Positions 32,800-43,911 of a stretch of 50,443 nucleotides of DNA are shown one piece after another. The stretch is from Phoronis australis. Lineage: Eukaryota; Phoronida; Phoronidae. Position 1 is the first letter of the stretch; each line of letters starts with the position of its first letter. The position numbers and the translations under genes were made by a program. Below the pieces are notes generated by a model, which was not told where the DNA came from, did not search any database, and was given only the letters and a program-made list of their open reading frames with translations. The stretch is taken from positions 301,547-351,989 of the forward strand of contig NMRA01000219.1 in the NCBI GenBank assembly GCA_002633005.1, given 5' to 3'.

Positions 32800-33869
32800 T
32801 GTTACGGGGAGATTTAATGTAGGATGAACATGTCATTTATTTATCATTAAGGTATGATAAAAACAAATTACAACTTGGGTTAACAATGTACATGAGAATA
32901 CTATTATATGAGAAGTATTAGTATTAATTAAGTATATAGTGGTTGTTGTATAATTAATTAAAGGTATTAGTTGTTTACTGAAATTTATTGCCTCCTATGA
33001 GTGCATAGGAAATGAATCAGCATGTTTGTCTCTAACCACGTGTTTATGTTATGCTAGCAGAATTATGTAACTTTAAATTCACCGGAATTGGTCAACTGTG
33101 GGGTTAGCCAGTTCTGACAACAACAATAGTCTTGTTATTATTCAGCAGAAATTACTTAAAGATTTGTCTGTCCGTGACCATATCTGGCGAAAGCTTAGGT
33201 TCATAAGTGGAATCTTATGATGTTGTTCCAGGAGCTGTTTTGGAACTATGAGTACATTTGGAGGAAGTTTGTGGGTTTTATGTTTTGATCTAACTCGCCC
33301 ACCTTTATTCTGTTTGAGTATAAGTATACCGTTAGCTTTTCAAGAAGGCATATTTCCAACGAGAGGCAACCAGATTGGTATAGAGGTATTAGATATTTCT
33401 TGGAGAGAGGCAACCAGCTTGCTACAGAGATATCGTAGATGTTCCTGTAGAGATGCTACTGGTTTGCTGAGAAATATCACAAGTTATAGAATTTCGATGG
33501 ACTGAATTTCAAACAGGGTACATTGTATCTAGAATTTGATGGACTGAATTCAATGTTAACATATATGTTGTTCGATGGACTGAACTTCATGGTTATTCCG
33601 AAGCATTTCATCAAGTGAAGATTGCTTGGAAGACTGGATCGAATGATCCAGAGAAGAGGAAACTCCTCCTAACAAGTGTAACACTGGATCCAAGGCCAAC
33701 GCCAGGAACGGGAAACGTGATCACAGACTGATTAAATTAGCCTTCTTTGTTAATCCTTATGACTAGTCATTTAGGGACATTCAAACATTTAGTCAATATA
33801 CTCATTATTACATCCAAATCAAAATGTGTTGTTTCAACCGCCAACCGGCAAGATATTCACCACGTGACA
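32800..33869. mobile_element. Solo LTR inserted in the RLE retrotransposon
   Basis: TG...CA ends (TGTTACGGGGAG at 32800, CACGTGACA ending 33869) interrupt the RT-to-thumb coding sequence. The ends form a short imperfect inverted repeat (TGTTACG / CGTGACA). The flanking 5-mers GTAGG and GTGGG look like a target-site duplication that has since changed by one base. Inside are short direct repeats, including GATGGACTGAA three times (33496, 33539, 33583) and AGAGGCAACCAG twice (33361, 33404). There is no internal coding region, so it is a solo LTR of a gypsy-like element. Its orientation is not determined. Confidence 0.75.
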
Positions 33870-35200
33870 GTGGGGTCTTATGCTGTATGACATCCCGATA
33901 TCGGCACTAGAGTGCCTGGAGAGAACAGTGAGCAAGTGGCTGAGGAAGTGGTTGGGAGTCCCAAGAAGCTTCACACATAGCCTCTAGCGTCAATCACGGA
34001 GGAGTTTAAAGTAGGAAAGTGCAGGCTGGTTCTCACATTACGCGATTCTAGATCCAAAGGTGAGGGATGCTGGTGTCATGACGAGATCAGGGTGACGGTG
34101 GCCAGCAGACACATCTGTGAGTCAGGCGGAGAGTTTGTTACAGATCAGAGATATAATTGGTAGCACCTGCGTAGGACGCCAGGTGTTGGGGACATCCCAG
34201 TTCCAACAGTGGGAGAAGGCGAGTGAGAGGCAGCAGAGGGAGATGGTCCAAGCTGAGGTGAGAGCAGCAGAAGGGGAAGCCCGTAAAGCCAATGCAGTCC
34301 AACGAAGCCAGCAAGGAGCATGGACCAGATGGAATCTTCCAGAGAGGAAGATATCGTGGTCAGATGTGTGGAGGATGGAGCCAATACGTGTCCAGTTTTT
34401 ACTTCGCTCGGTTTACGACGTGTTACCATCGCCAGCAAACCTTCTTCGCTGGGGCCTAGTGGATGACCCAGCCTGCCAGTTGTGTGGGGGAAGAGGTACA
34501 TTGGCCCACATCTTATCAGGGTGCAAGATGGCACTGCAGCAGGGCCGATACAGATGACGTCACGACCAAGTACTGAAGACCCTTGCAGACATCATAGATG
34601 GAGAGCGTAAGACAAGAGCAACTCAGCCTAGGGCAAGCAGACAGCACATACAATACGTCAGGGCAGGTGAGATACGGAAGAAGTCACGTCAGCAGCCTTG
34701 CATCCTGGATGGAGTAAGCTGAGTATTGTGGAAACATCACTGCTGCCCGACATCATTCTGTGGTCGGATATTCATCAATGTATAGTGATCATAGAGCTCA
34801 CGGTGCCTTGGGAGGAAGGATGCGAAGAGGCCCATGAGAGGAAGTTATCTAAGTATAGCGATCTGGAGGAGACATGCAGAGCTCGAGGCTGGCGAACTTG
34901 GTTGTTTCCTGTAGAGGTGGGATGTACAGGATTCCCTGCAAGATCTGTCTGATGGTTGCTGGAGAAGCTTGGTGTGCGAGGGGGAGGAAGAAAGCTGCAG
35001 TGAGAAGACTGGGCGAGACAGCTGAGAGACATCTTGTTGGCTGTGGTACCATCGGAATGAAGGAAGTTGGAGGCCTCGGTGATGCACAGTGGGTTGGCCG
35101 CCACTGTGGACCCACCAGTGGAGACCGTTATGGTTTAGGGTCGAAACGATTCAAGGAAGCTGGATATCATCTGACGACATCAAGCTACGCCTCCGACTAG
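33870..35200 (+). pseudogene. RLE-type retrotransposon, zinc knuckle and endonuclease (plus copy)
   Basis: Resumes after the LTR with LMLYDIPISALECLER, then RKWLGVPRSF. A 146-codon ORF (34117-34557) carries QQGAWTRWNLPERKISW and FLLRSVYDVLPSPANL, and then CQLCGGRGTLAHILSGC, a CX2CX7HX4C zinc knuckle. The next frame gives LPDIILWSDIHQCIVIIELT (34748-34807), the PD...E core of a restriction-like endonuclease, then PWEEGCEEAHERKLSKYSDL. Stops and frameshifts at about 34555, 34720 and 34952 make it non-functional. Confidence 0.85.
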
Positions 35201-35489
35201 TTAGTGTACGGCGGGTAGAAGAGAATCCTAGTTTAGCTGTTACGAAGAAGGGGCGACAAGACGTCAGACTGCATAGAAGCCTGACAACTACTGAGACAGA
35301 CAACACCACTGTAAGTACACACACACAGGAACGCAGTCCGAACAATGTAAAAACTTATAAATTCATACTTTAATGACGTTCGACGTGCAATAAAAATTAC
35401 CTGAAACACTGTTGTTGTGTGATGTTTCTCCAAGTGCTGTCATCAGCTAGAATGCATCCTCATCGATAATTTCGACCCCTAATCTATAA

Positions 35490-37440
35490 TCATCTCGGAT
35501 GCCGGGTCCCCGAAGTTGATCAGGCTTCGGTCATCACTTGGGGTGTCATCTGTTTTCTCGCTGTAACCATAACCACGACGACGCCTCTTCAGCAGATCTC
35601 ATCACTGACTGCACCAAACTCTTCTTCGACAGTGTGCTGATACCTAAGAATTTCATCAACCTCCACATGCTGCTCCCGATGAAACCTCAACATCCTACTT
35701 CGACTGGCATGCAAAAACACTTCCAACCAGCTACTGAACAATCATGGGAAAGTTCTGCATACTTAAGTCTTTTCCTCTCGTTGGCCTCTACCATTCGGGA
35801 TTCCCATGGTACTGTAAGTTCTACTAAAATGACCGTCTTTGTACCATCTGACCATAATACCAAGTCAGGCCGGAGTGTCGTTATCACTATATGGCTCGGG
35901 AATACTGCCAACGTCCCTACATCCACAATCATCTTCCAATCACTCGCTGTAGTCAACACACCTGCATCTTTCCTCCTTCCCAATGCACCTTCTCTGCAAA
36001 ATGATATTTGTGGGCTTTCGGTGTTGCTAACCACCTTCCTTCATTCTAGATCCAAAATATGCGCAATCACCTTGAGAATCTTTTCATGTCTCCACTTGTA
36101 TTTGCCTTCCGCCAAAGCCGACTTACAGGATGACAAAACGTGCTGTAAAGTGCAGCGCTCCCCACAACTGCTGCAATAATCGTCTTCTATCCTTCCCCAT
36201 AACTTCAGGTTTGTCGGACTAGGGAGTACGTCATACACAAAACGCAGGATAAAACTCAATCTGTACTGGTCACATGAAGTCAGGTCGTTCACTGTAATGC
36301 GCCTACTGTGAACCCCCTCCCATGCTGTCCAGGCGCCCTGCTTTCTCAAACCCACAACATGAGAAAAGCGCTTCTCCTCTTCCTGGTGACTTACTTCGTC
36401 TAACACCATACAACGACGCTCTTTCCCTCTAGTTCTCTTCCACCTCTTAAACGGTTTCATGCCAAGGCCTTCACGTCCTCTAGAAAATGCCCCTACTAAA
36501 TCTTTATGGTGAAGCCTGCTCTCTGCTGATGCTACTTCCTCCTCTGGACTCCCCTTCCTTCCCGCAAAAACGTCAATCTTTACACCACTGATATCATCAT
36601 CTTTCGAGTCCCTCAGAGTCAGGAACGTCCTGCACTTAACGACTTTAAACTCTTCCACAATAGATCGGGTAGGTAGGTTTACTGCTGAAGACCTCGTGTA
36701 CAGGCATAACCTGGTGAAACTTGGGGGGAATGCCTAACCACTTGCGCAACTAGCAGCTAACCAAGCGCTGTATCCTCTCCGCTGCTGAAATAGGTAGATC
36801 GTACACTGTCAAAGGCCACATGGCCTTTGGGAATAGACCAAACTGGTAACACCATACCTTAAAGCGACCAGGTAATCCACACTTATCGATCTTCTGAAGA
36901 TTTTCCTGCAAACTTTTCAGCGCTGCTTTCACATGGCCTCCATCCTTCAATGTGCCGTCATACTCTTTTCCCAGATAGTTCACTGATTTGTCAGACACCG
37001 AAGGTATCACATCTTCATCCACCTTAAAAGCGAAATGTGGGTTAATCTTCCCTCGAACCAGCACTAAACTCCTTGATTTTGCTACTTTGAACGCCATACG
37101 AGCCCACCTGGGTAGATCACCCAAGGCTTTTAGAATCTGGCCTGCCCCCAAAGCCGACTGAGTTGTAACAGTGAGATCATCCACATGTGCTCGACAACTT
37201 GGTAGACGCTTGTTCTGCAATAAAGGTCCCCTCCACTCCTTGGATGCTCGCTTAATCATAACATTCATGGCCATCACAAACAGAATTATAGAAATTGTGC
37301 ACCCAGTCATGATCCCCTTCTGCAAAGGTTGCTACTCTGTTGTAAAACCATTAACTGAGAATCTCATTCTTGTTCCCGTGAAGTATTTGCTGAAGAGAGA
37401 ACGTAGATCTTCCGGCAAATGATACATACACATCGCCTTC
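35490..37440 (-). pseudogene. RLE-type retrotransposon (minus copy, tail-to-tail)
   Basis: Second member of the same superfamily, read from 37440 down. HLPEDLRSLFSKYFTGTRMR; then GIMTGCTISIILFVMAMNV; AHVDDLTVT (about 37170-37196, the xxDD box); VYDLPISAAERIQRLVSC; a 205-codon ORF (36658-36041) with FILRFVYDVLPSPTNLKLWG and CSSCGERCTLQHVLSSC (CX2CX7HX4C); then RPDLVLWSDGTKTVILVELT in the ORF 36034-35687. The two ORFs are separated by a stop at 36041, and another stop precedes GIMTG. The 5' half of the RT is missing. It is clearly diverged from the plus copy, so they are separate insertions. Confidence 0.85.
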
Positions 37441-38844
37441 TCTAAAAAATTACTGTGTGATTGAAAATGATTGAAATACGCAAGGTAACATGTATTTACA
37501 ATCGAATGAGAATGAAAATGTGTGTTTTAATCAATATTAAAGTGTATTTGTTTTTATTCTCTTAAAGCTCTCTTCACAAACCGTCATGATTTTGTTTCAT
37601 GTTTGAATTCTTAACAACGCAAATTATCGTTCCTTATAACAGTTCATGCCTAGATGGACTATATAATTTGAGTGATTGCTACCGGGGGCTCAGAGGGGAA
37701 TTACCACCAGGTGCCAACAAAGGGGGTACCAGGCATAAAATAGGTGGGCGTCAAATGGGTGTTGACCACCTCCCAGGGGAGTTATATGGGAGCAGTGGTA
37801 AACTGGTAAAAACCAATGGGGTATGCCACATGAGTGTTGAGCCCCCTCCAATCGTCACAAACTTTGGTTGCTCCCCTGACCATTGACAACATGTTGCTCC
37901 CAGCTCACTGCTGGTTTCATCTCCACCCAACAATTTTGCATGTGTTCCCTATCCAATGCAGCAGGATTCTAGGAACGCCAACAATCGTTTGGTGCACAAG
38001 TAAGAAGAAGAAAGTAAGGCAATTCACTACTACCACAAAATTGTAATCCATTCTGATGCACTCTCGCAAAAACTTTTTGAACATTCCATTATTTCTTAGA
38101 CAAAGCAGTACAGGGTAAACTTCCCACTATAATCACCAATACTTACAAGTCAGTTGCTAACCTGCAGAATAGCTCACAACTTACAAAATGTAGTAACATC
38201 ACTCACAACTAGTCAAAGTTCAAAATGTCCTGACAAAAAACTTTAAGAGGTACTGAACAGTAATCAAAATATTCACTACCCACACAACTTCATACAAAAC
38301 TCGGAATTAAAAAGACTTGGATGATAAGACCAAAATTTCATTTTATATACCCACTGTTCCTATTATTAATAACAGTACAAATTTCAGGTAAGTTAAAGCC
38401 AGACCACAGATCATATCTGATACCTAGCCACAGCTGGGACTTAAATTAATCACAATCTTCAAAAACGTACAATATAGGCAACACATACACCAATACAACA
38501 AGAAAATCTGACCAACCTTCTCTTCACTAGTAAACAACAGCTCTTTTTGTCAAAGAAATGCGTTATAAAAAAGCTGAAAACTAATTTACTCACAGAGGTG
38601 TTTGTCATCGAGAAGCAAACTGATGCGGATAGCTTGGGTTTATCAAAATTTCATCCCACCATTCAGACTCAGAAAGAGCCATCAGTTTCACGTTGGCTCT
38701 CTCCAAATCACAGGCTAAGCATTCATAAAATGTTTCAATCAGATCAACCTTAGTAAAATATGACAACCACACTTTCACTAATCGTCCTTTCTACACGTGA
38801 TGTCCCAGTACTTGCTTTGTGAGACCATAATCAGACATGCAATT
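37441..38844. other. SAMHD1 intron, nothing recognised
   Basis: No domain seen in the short ORFs (37599-37886, 37834-38046, 38547-38753). Local G/C-richer stretch at 37670-37900 without clear repeat structure. Confidence 0.4.
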
Positions 38845-39740
38845 TCACATCTCCATTTTTGGTGGATTCGGGACATCAAATATTGTTGGCACTGCATTCC
38901 ATACCAGCTTGTGCTTCATAGAATTCCTGAACATGGAATCTTCGAAGTGACGAGAGCATAAGTAGGCTGCATCTCTATTCATAAAGTCGGCTCCCAGCGC
39001 TTGCACCTTAACAGAAATCAATGAGAGACTCGGGAACAAATCGCATACTCACCAGGTTCGTAGAAGACTGGTAGCCTACACTACACTACAAAAGTCCTGT
39101 CGTACCGTGCTTTTGATAGCGACAAAACTGTCTTGTGTTAACTAAAAAAAAACTAGGACTCAAATGTCGATCCACGGATATTTTAAGGGCCGCGTCTCCA
39201 CATCATTGGCGCATAGAATGAAGCTTTTATTGACATACTGCTTAACTTGGCCCACTGAAACATTAAAATTATGTCGATTTTTTCATCTTTTCAACGAGAC
39301 CCACAAAATCTCTAACTTGACTAATGACAGACTTGAGGCCGCCCTGTGGCTGTGATTGCGGCCATGTCACCAGTCAGTCACTCATAGCCATGGTTATGCT
39401 TTCCAAAAATTATCCGTGCGATCGTTCGGTGACATTTTGATTTGGAACACATGGACTGCAAAGTATCCAAAAACCTGACGATCACATCGTTAATCGTTGT
39501 CCTTCCGCCGGCAGCTCTGTTGTGCAGTAGGCCTAGTCTGCAATGTAGACAACAGTGGCACAGGGACTGCGATCAACTTGTCTTCCAACCGTGAACAAAA
39601 CATACAAAACGAAAGACAATATGAATAACCGATAATCCTTACCTTTCTGGATCCTTAGGAAACCTAAAAAATGACACGTCTGGGGTTTTCGTGGATGAAT
39701 TAGTGTAGTTTATCGCACTGTAAAATGTGCCCTTCCCCAT
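38845..39740 (-). pseudogene. THAP-domain gene remnant, two exons
   Basis: Exon 1 (39740-39643) starts MGKGTFYSAINYTNSS and continues VSFFRFPKDPE, with a GTAAGG donor. Exon 2 (39006-38845) has a TTAAG acceptor and joins in frame to give R-C-K-R-W, the conserved THAP Trp, but then hits a stop. Shifting frame gives ADFMNRDAAYLCSRHFED, then KLVWNAVPTIFDVPNPPK and a stop at 38845. CSRHFE and the AVPTIF box are diagnostic of THAP domains. The two N-terminal zinc Cys positions (pattern CSA-x-N-C) are both Tyr here. With the short deletion and frameshift after KRW, it looks decayed. It could descend from a transposase or from a host gene nested antisense in the SAMHD1 intron. Confidence 0.7.
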
Positions 39741-40178
39741 TGCTTTGGCGCTAAAATGAAAATCGAATTAGACCGTTCACTTTCGTAAAATTGGTCTCTT
39801 ACCGTGATAATATTATATTTCCGTAATCAACTAAGGTCAGTGGAAATGCGTGCATGTGCCATTTTTGTAATCAGATTGGATAATCCCAATAAACTTCTGA
39901 AACATTTTCTTGAATCTTTGATGATAGTTTTTGTTGGTAATAGAAATAGAATGTTGTCAAGGAAAGATGAGACTGGGAGTGAAGGGCCTAATTTATTTTT
40001 ATTTTTAGCCAGCTAAACAAAGGGAAATGCAGCTCTTAAAATCTGGTATCTTTGGCTACACTTGTATGTAAGCTCCTGTTCTCTATAACAGCAATCACAC
40101 ACTTGGTGATGCACGCTCCTTCAAAAGCCACGTTTTAAAAGTAGTCTATATTAACACACAGTATCTGATCTTTTCCAG
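39741..40178. other. SAMHD1 intron
   Basis: Nothing recognised; ends in a TTTTCCAG acceptor. The 70-codon + ORF at 39804 has no domain. Confidence 0.45.
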
Positions 40179-40226
40179 GACTGGAAATACCGTGGAAGAG
40201 GACGTGAAAAAGGCTTCTTGTACGAG
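40179..40226 (+). CDS. SAMHD1: SAMHD1 short exon (linker before FLYE)
   Basis: Sixteen codons, DWKYRGRGREKGFLYE, between TTTTCCAG and GTACGT, phase 0 at both ends. It corresponds to the human WPYKGRPENKSFLYE segment and connects FIKEQVAGP... (30164 exon) with [17 protein letters not shown] (41038 exon). Too short to stand alone, but order, phase and the FLYE motif make it secure. Confidence 0.9.
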
Positions 40227-41037
40227 GTACGTAGTGACAGCCTTACTGTTGTGTTAATGATTGTACATGGTAATCTAAAGCATTTCACAAAGTTTTGCTG
40301 CCTGAAAATTAAAATTGAATTAGACCTTTTACTCTCCTGAAATTAGTCTCATATCAGCATTTACTGTGATAGGTTCTCTGTCAGTTTCAATAAGAACATC
40401 AAAACCATCAGTGACAGAAGAAAAGGCTTTAGACTTTATTGAGATTGTCAACCCTAGAATTGGCGGTTTTGAAAATGGCATTTATGAGTACTAGGTAACG
40501 GAAATGAAATTATATCGCAGAGATCAATCTAGTTCAATTTAATTTTCATTTTTGGTCAGTTTAACAGGGACAAATCGTTTTCGCTTTCACTTGTGTTCAG
40601 GCTGTTTGTCCTCACCCAACCATCATTTGTTGACAAAAAGGCAAAATTGTTATTTTCCACTTTTCATTTTCTAGTCAAGCTCCATCTGTTGTAAAGCAAA
40701 TTAACACACGAAGTATTAACTGCAAGTGATCATTTTGTTTTATTAGTTTAGGCAGCTTTGAAGCGTCCTTACACTTCAAGAGGAAAGAAGAATTCCGATC
40801 AATAAGCATTTCAACATTCTTGAATTAGAAGGCAGTTGGAAATGACACATTTTGTACCATCTTAAAATGGCAATAATTTTGAAGAGTTCCAAAGGAACAA
40901 TTTGGAATGTAGTCTAAATTAAAAGAACTTTTTTACAGCTAAAGGGGTAACTACCTTCTTTGAGGCTCAGGTGACACGCTTATTCTCGTAACAAAGCGTT
41001 TTTTTTCTTGTAAGTGCCTTTGTTCTTTTTGTATAAG
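40227..41037. other. SAMHD1 intron
   Basis: No element or gene seen. Confidence 0.5.
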
Positions 41038-41202
41038 GTGGTGGCTAACAAGAGAAATGGTATTGATGTGGACAAGTGGGACTACTTCGCCCGTGACTGC
41101 CATCATTTGGGATTTAAGAACACTACTGACCACTACCGCTTCATTAAATATGCGCGAGTGATCGAGGCCGACGGTCAACTACAGATATGCTGTCGTGATA
41201 AG
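41038..41202 (+). CDS. SAMHD1: SAMHD1 exon: last metal-ligand Asp
   Basis: 55 codons between GTATAAG and GTTTGC, reading [20 protein letters not shown] then [20 protein letters not shown]. The Asp in ARDCHHLG equals human D311, the fourth HD metal ligand. Close to the human segment residue for residue. The ORF continues past the exon end to 41343 by chance. Confidence 0.97.
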
Positions 41203-41566
41203 GTTTGCTCGCTATTATTATTATTGGGAAACTCAATAATTATAATTGATGAAAACAATGATAAGGTAGACTTGTATGGATGCAATAGGTGTTGGCAAGA
41301 TTTAGATGTTGCTAACTTGCGTCGCAAGGTCTTGATTATTTGATTGTGTTTCTGTCTTTAGGAGGTCAGTCTGCCCTATACCCGTGAACAAGTCAGAGTC
41401 CTGATCTGCATATTATTATTTTAATGTGCATTCAGCGAGACACTCTCTCAGTCTCTGAATTCATCTCGTGCAATCTTCGGTTATGCTAAGAAAACATGAC
41501 ATGTCATAGATAAGAGCGAGTCACATTTTACCCACCCAATTTTTTTGTTCCTTGATCTTTCCATAG
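41203..41566. other. SAMHD1 intron
   Basis: No feature beyond splice sites (acceptor CTTTCCATAG). Confidence 0.5.
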
Positions 41567-41658
41567 GAGGCACAAGATGTCTATGACATGTTTTGGACGC
41601 GTCATGTGCTCCATCGTAGAGCCTGTCAACACAAAGTAACTAAGGTTATTGAAAACAT
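41567..41658 (+). CDS. SAMHD1: SAMHD1 exon
   Basis: 92 nt: EAQDVYDMFWTRHVLHRRAC then QHKVTKVIEN and two bases of Met (AT), donor GTGAGT. Matches the human [20 protein letters not shown] segment (tetramer and catalytic core helices). Phase fits the next exon at 46398, whose first base is G. Confidence 0.95.
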
Positions 41659-41994
41659 GTGAGTATTAAGAGAGATGAGATTTTCTCTAAATTGGAGGTT
41701 TTGCAGTTTTGCACACCATGCTTTCTTGTGGATCAGCAAGTGTGTAACTTTTCTACAAGTCCCTAGTGAAGTGCTTGCTAATATAACAGAAAAAGGTCGA
41801 AGTTTCTACATTGGTGATTGTCAGGAATTGACTGAATCCATTCGTAGTTTAGTTCTTTTACTCTTTTGTTCTGTTAGCAGATGGCACTTGATTGACATGG
41901 CCCATGAGGTTAGGACCATGACAGTGATGAAATAATTTGTTTACAGTAGTGTGGCAGGAAACATTCTGGACGATTCTTGCATGTAAGTGATTAA

Positions 41995-42658
41995 TGTAGT
42001 TTGGAACATTCTAGGGCCTAGTATATGGCTGTAGAATGATTGGGTAGATTCCAGAAAGTTCTAGAATTTGCTTGAATTGGTGTGAAGTTCCAGAACATTG
42101 TAAGATCAATACCCAGGCACGGGTTAGTTGAAAGTCAGTTGATATTCAATTAGTCAGTAACAAGAGAGTTACAGTTGAGTTGCAGTAAAGAGAATCAGCA
42201 GAAAAAGCGTTATTCAATAGAGCCAGCCAGCTATAGAGACACTGAGAGAGAGCAGGTTATTGAATCAGCAGTTAAGGTGGAAGTGTCTCAGAAGTTAAAT
42301 TACAAGTCAAGGTTTCACAGCTCTAACTGGAGCATGGAACAGGCATTACGTGGGACGGTTTTGAGCAGGCTTGTGAAAGCACGGTTTAGATTAATAAAGC
42401 CATTGCCTCGAACCAGTCTTCAGCCTATAGTAGCACCGAAAGCTGTTAACACCAGTGGACAACAACCTGCGCCCAACCACGTACACAGGCCAAAACGTGA
42501 CAGTAATCTGATATTCCTCGCCCTGCTGCTGAAGATGATATGGAAAGCCTCTGCTGGAAAGCAGTCTGACTCAACAGACAGCCCTCACCAAATGTATTTG
42601 ATAAATAAATCGAGCAAGTAATCTCTGGGTACACTTGATATTTAGCAATCTGTTAACA
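41995..42658. mobile_element. LTR-like segment with heat-shock elements
   Basis: Starts TGTAGTTTGGAACATTC and ends TGTTAACA (TG...CA). It contains AATAAA-type signals (about 42395 and 42601) and an ORF of 148 codons (42175-42621) with no recognised domain. No target-site duplication was found, so boundaries and identity as an LTR are tentative. Confidence 0.35.
42004..42095. promoter_or_regulatory. Cluster of heat-shock-element motifs
   Basis: TTC-CA-GAA-AG-TTC-TA-GAA at 42049-42066 is a perfect four-unit nGAAn array. GAACATTC at 42004-42011 and TTCCAGAA at 42088-42095 add two more two-unit sites. All lie near the start of the LTR-like segment, where a promoter would be expected. Confidence 0.55.
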
Positions 42659-43027
42659 CTTTTTGACGTTTTAAATAAAAATATGTCACACAGTGAATGT
42701 AATCGCAGAAGTATTTTCATCGTTCAGAAATTAGTGATTTTAAAGGACAATGCCACCCAAAAAACAACCTAATTTGCATCGATTTAGATCGAGTAGTTCT
42801 ACTCCATAACGACACGTACGGTTGCGTTACCTGACACCTGACGGAAGACGGAGGTGTTGAAATTTTCCAATGACGTCATCGGTTTCACACGCAGTCTGTT
42901 CAACAGTTCACAACACGGGTTACTGGTGTCAGCTTATCGCTTGAAGTCATCATTTAACACCAATAAATCATCAAACTTCGATGTAAAACCCTTCAAAATA
43001 CACCGAGTTCTTATAAAAACGTGTTGT

Positions 43028-43139
43028 TACTCTGCGCGTGTAAGCACAGAGTAATGTTGTTCCTGGATTTTCTTCAATTTTATTACTCTGCGCGTGTAAG
43101 CGCAGAGTACTGTTGTTCCTGGGTTTTCTTCAATTTTAT
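43028..43139. repeat. 56-bp tandem duplication
   Basis: TACTCTGCGCGTGTAAGC starts at 43028 and again at 43084; the units differ at only a few bases. Each contains an inverted TACTCTG/CAGAGTA pair around GCGCGTGTAAGC. Confidence 0.8.
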
Positions 43140-43192
43140 TCTTATTCTTCGTATTCCTATTCTTATTCTTATTCTTATTCTTCTTCCGACCA
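43136..43192. repeat. ATTCTT microsatellite
   Basis: About eight imperfect ATTCTT/ATTCCT hexamers ending in CTTCTTCC. Confidence 0.8.
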
Positions 43193-43467
43193 AATTTGAC
43201 GCTTAATAACTCCAAAATGGTTGCAGGTATGTTCTTCAAATTTAAAATATGATGTTAGGCAGTAAATAAATTTCGATTCATTTTATATTCATATTCCATA
43301 ATGCACCGGAAGAGGTCGTTTGGTGCTGAGGTCATATAATTTTCAAAATGCTACTCCTCCTTCAGTTTAAAAGCTATCTTTTTCAAATTCAATGCACAGG
43401 TATAGGTCAACATGACAATTTAAAAAAATACTTTTCTAAGTAATCAGGTCATCCAATCAGGTGAAAT

Positions 43468-43480
43468 AGGTCAAAGGTCA
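43468..43480 (+). promoter_or_regulatory. DR1 nuclear-receptor-type site, unit 1
   Basis: AGGTCA A AGGTCA, a perfect direct repeat with one-base spacer, the consensus for RXR, HNF4 and PPAR-type receptors. It is part of the tandem repeat; function is not shown. Confidence 0.4.
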
Positions 43481-43898
43481 TTAGGTGCAAACTAAAATTT
43501 TGAGCTAGACACTTCAAATTCACAGGTCTGATTGCCACAGGTAAATCAAATCGGAATCTAAAGTTTCAGGTCATTTAGTGCAAACATGGGGTCATTAGGT
43601 GCATTTTTCTTCTGAAAATTTGACCTTTTCAATCAACGAGTATTCTGATGTGTCAACCGTTGGACAACTGTGATTCTCATTGTAACCACATTTTTCATGG
43701 GCTTTGCAATAATTATCCTAAAGATGCTTAAAATGCACCGGATAAGGTCAATTAGTGCAAAGGTCATGTAACGTTCAAAATGTTATATCTCTTACGTTTT
43801 TCAAGGAATTCTTTTCAATTTCAGCACGCTGGTTAAGTCAACATGCCAATTGAATACCCTACTTTACTTCGCAATAGGCCTAACCAATCAGAAAAAAT

Positions 43899-43911
43899 AG
43901 GTCAAAGGTCA
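43899..43911 (+). promoter_or_regulatory. DR1 nuclear-receptor-type site, unit 2
   Basis: Same perfect AGGTCA A AGGTCA at the same position of the second repeat unit, although surrounding bases differ. Confidence 0.4.

Noticed and set aside
34145-35345. Several overlapping minus-strand ORFs
   Set aside because: Shadows of the RLE endonuclease coding region on the plus strand.
35538-36179. 213-codon plus-strand ORF
   Set aside because: Antisense to the zinc-knuckle and endonuclease frames of the minus-strand RLE element, which carry the recognisable motifs.
43028-43139. CRISPR-like direct repeats
   Set aside because: Only two units, no distinct spacers and a eukaryotic context.
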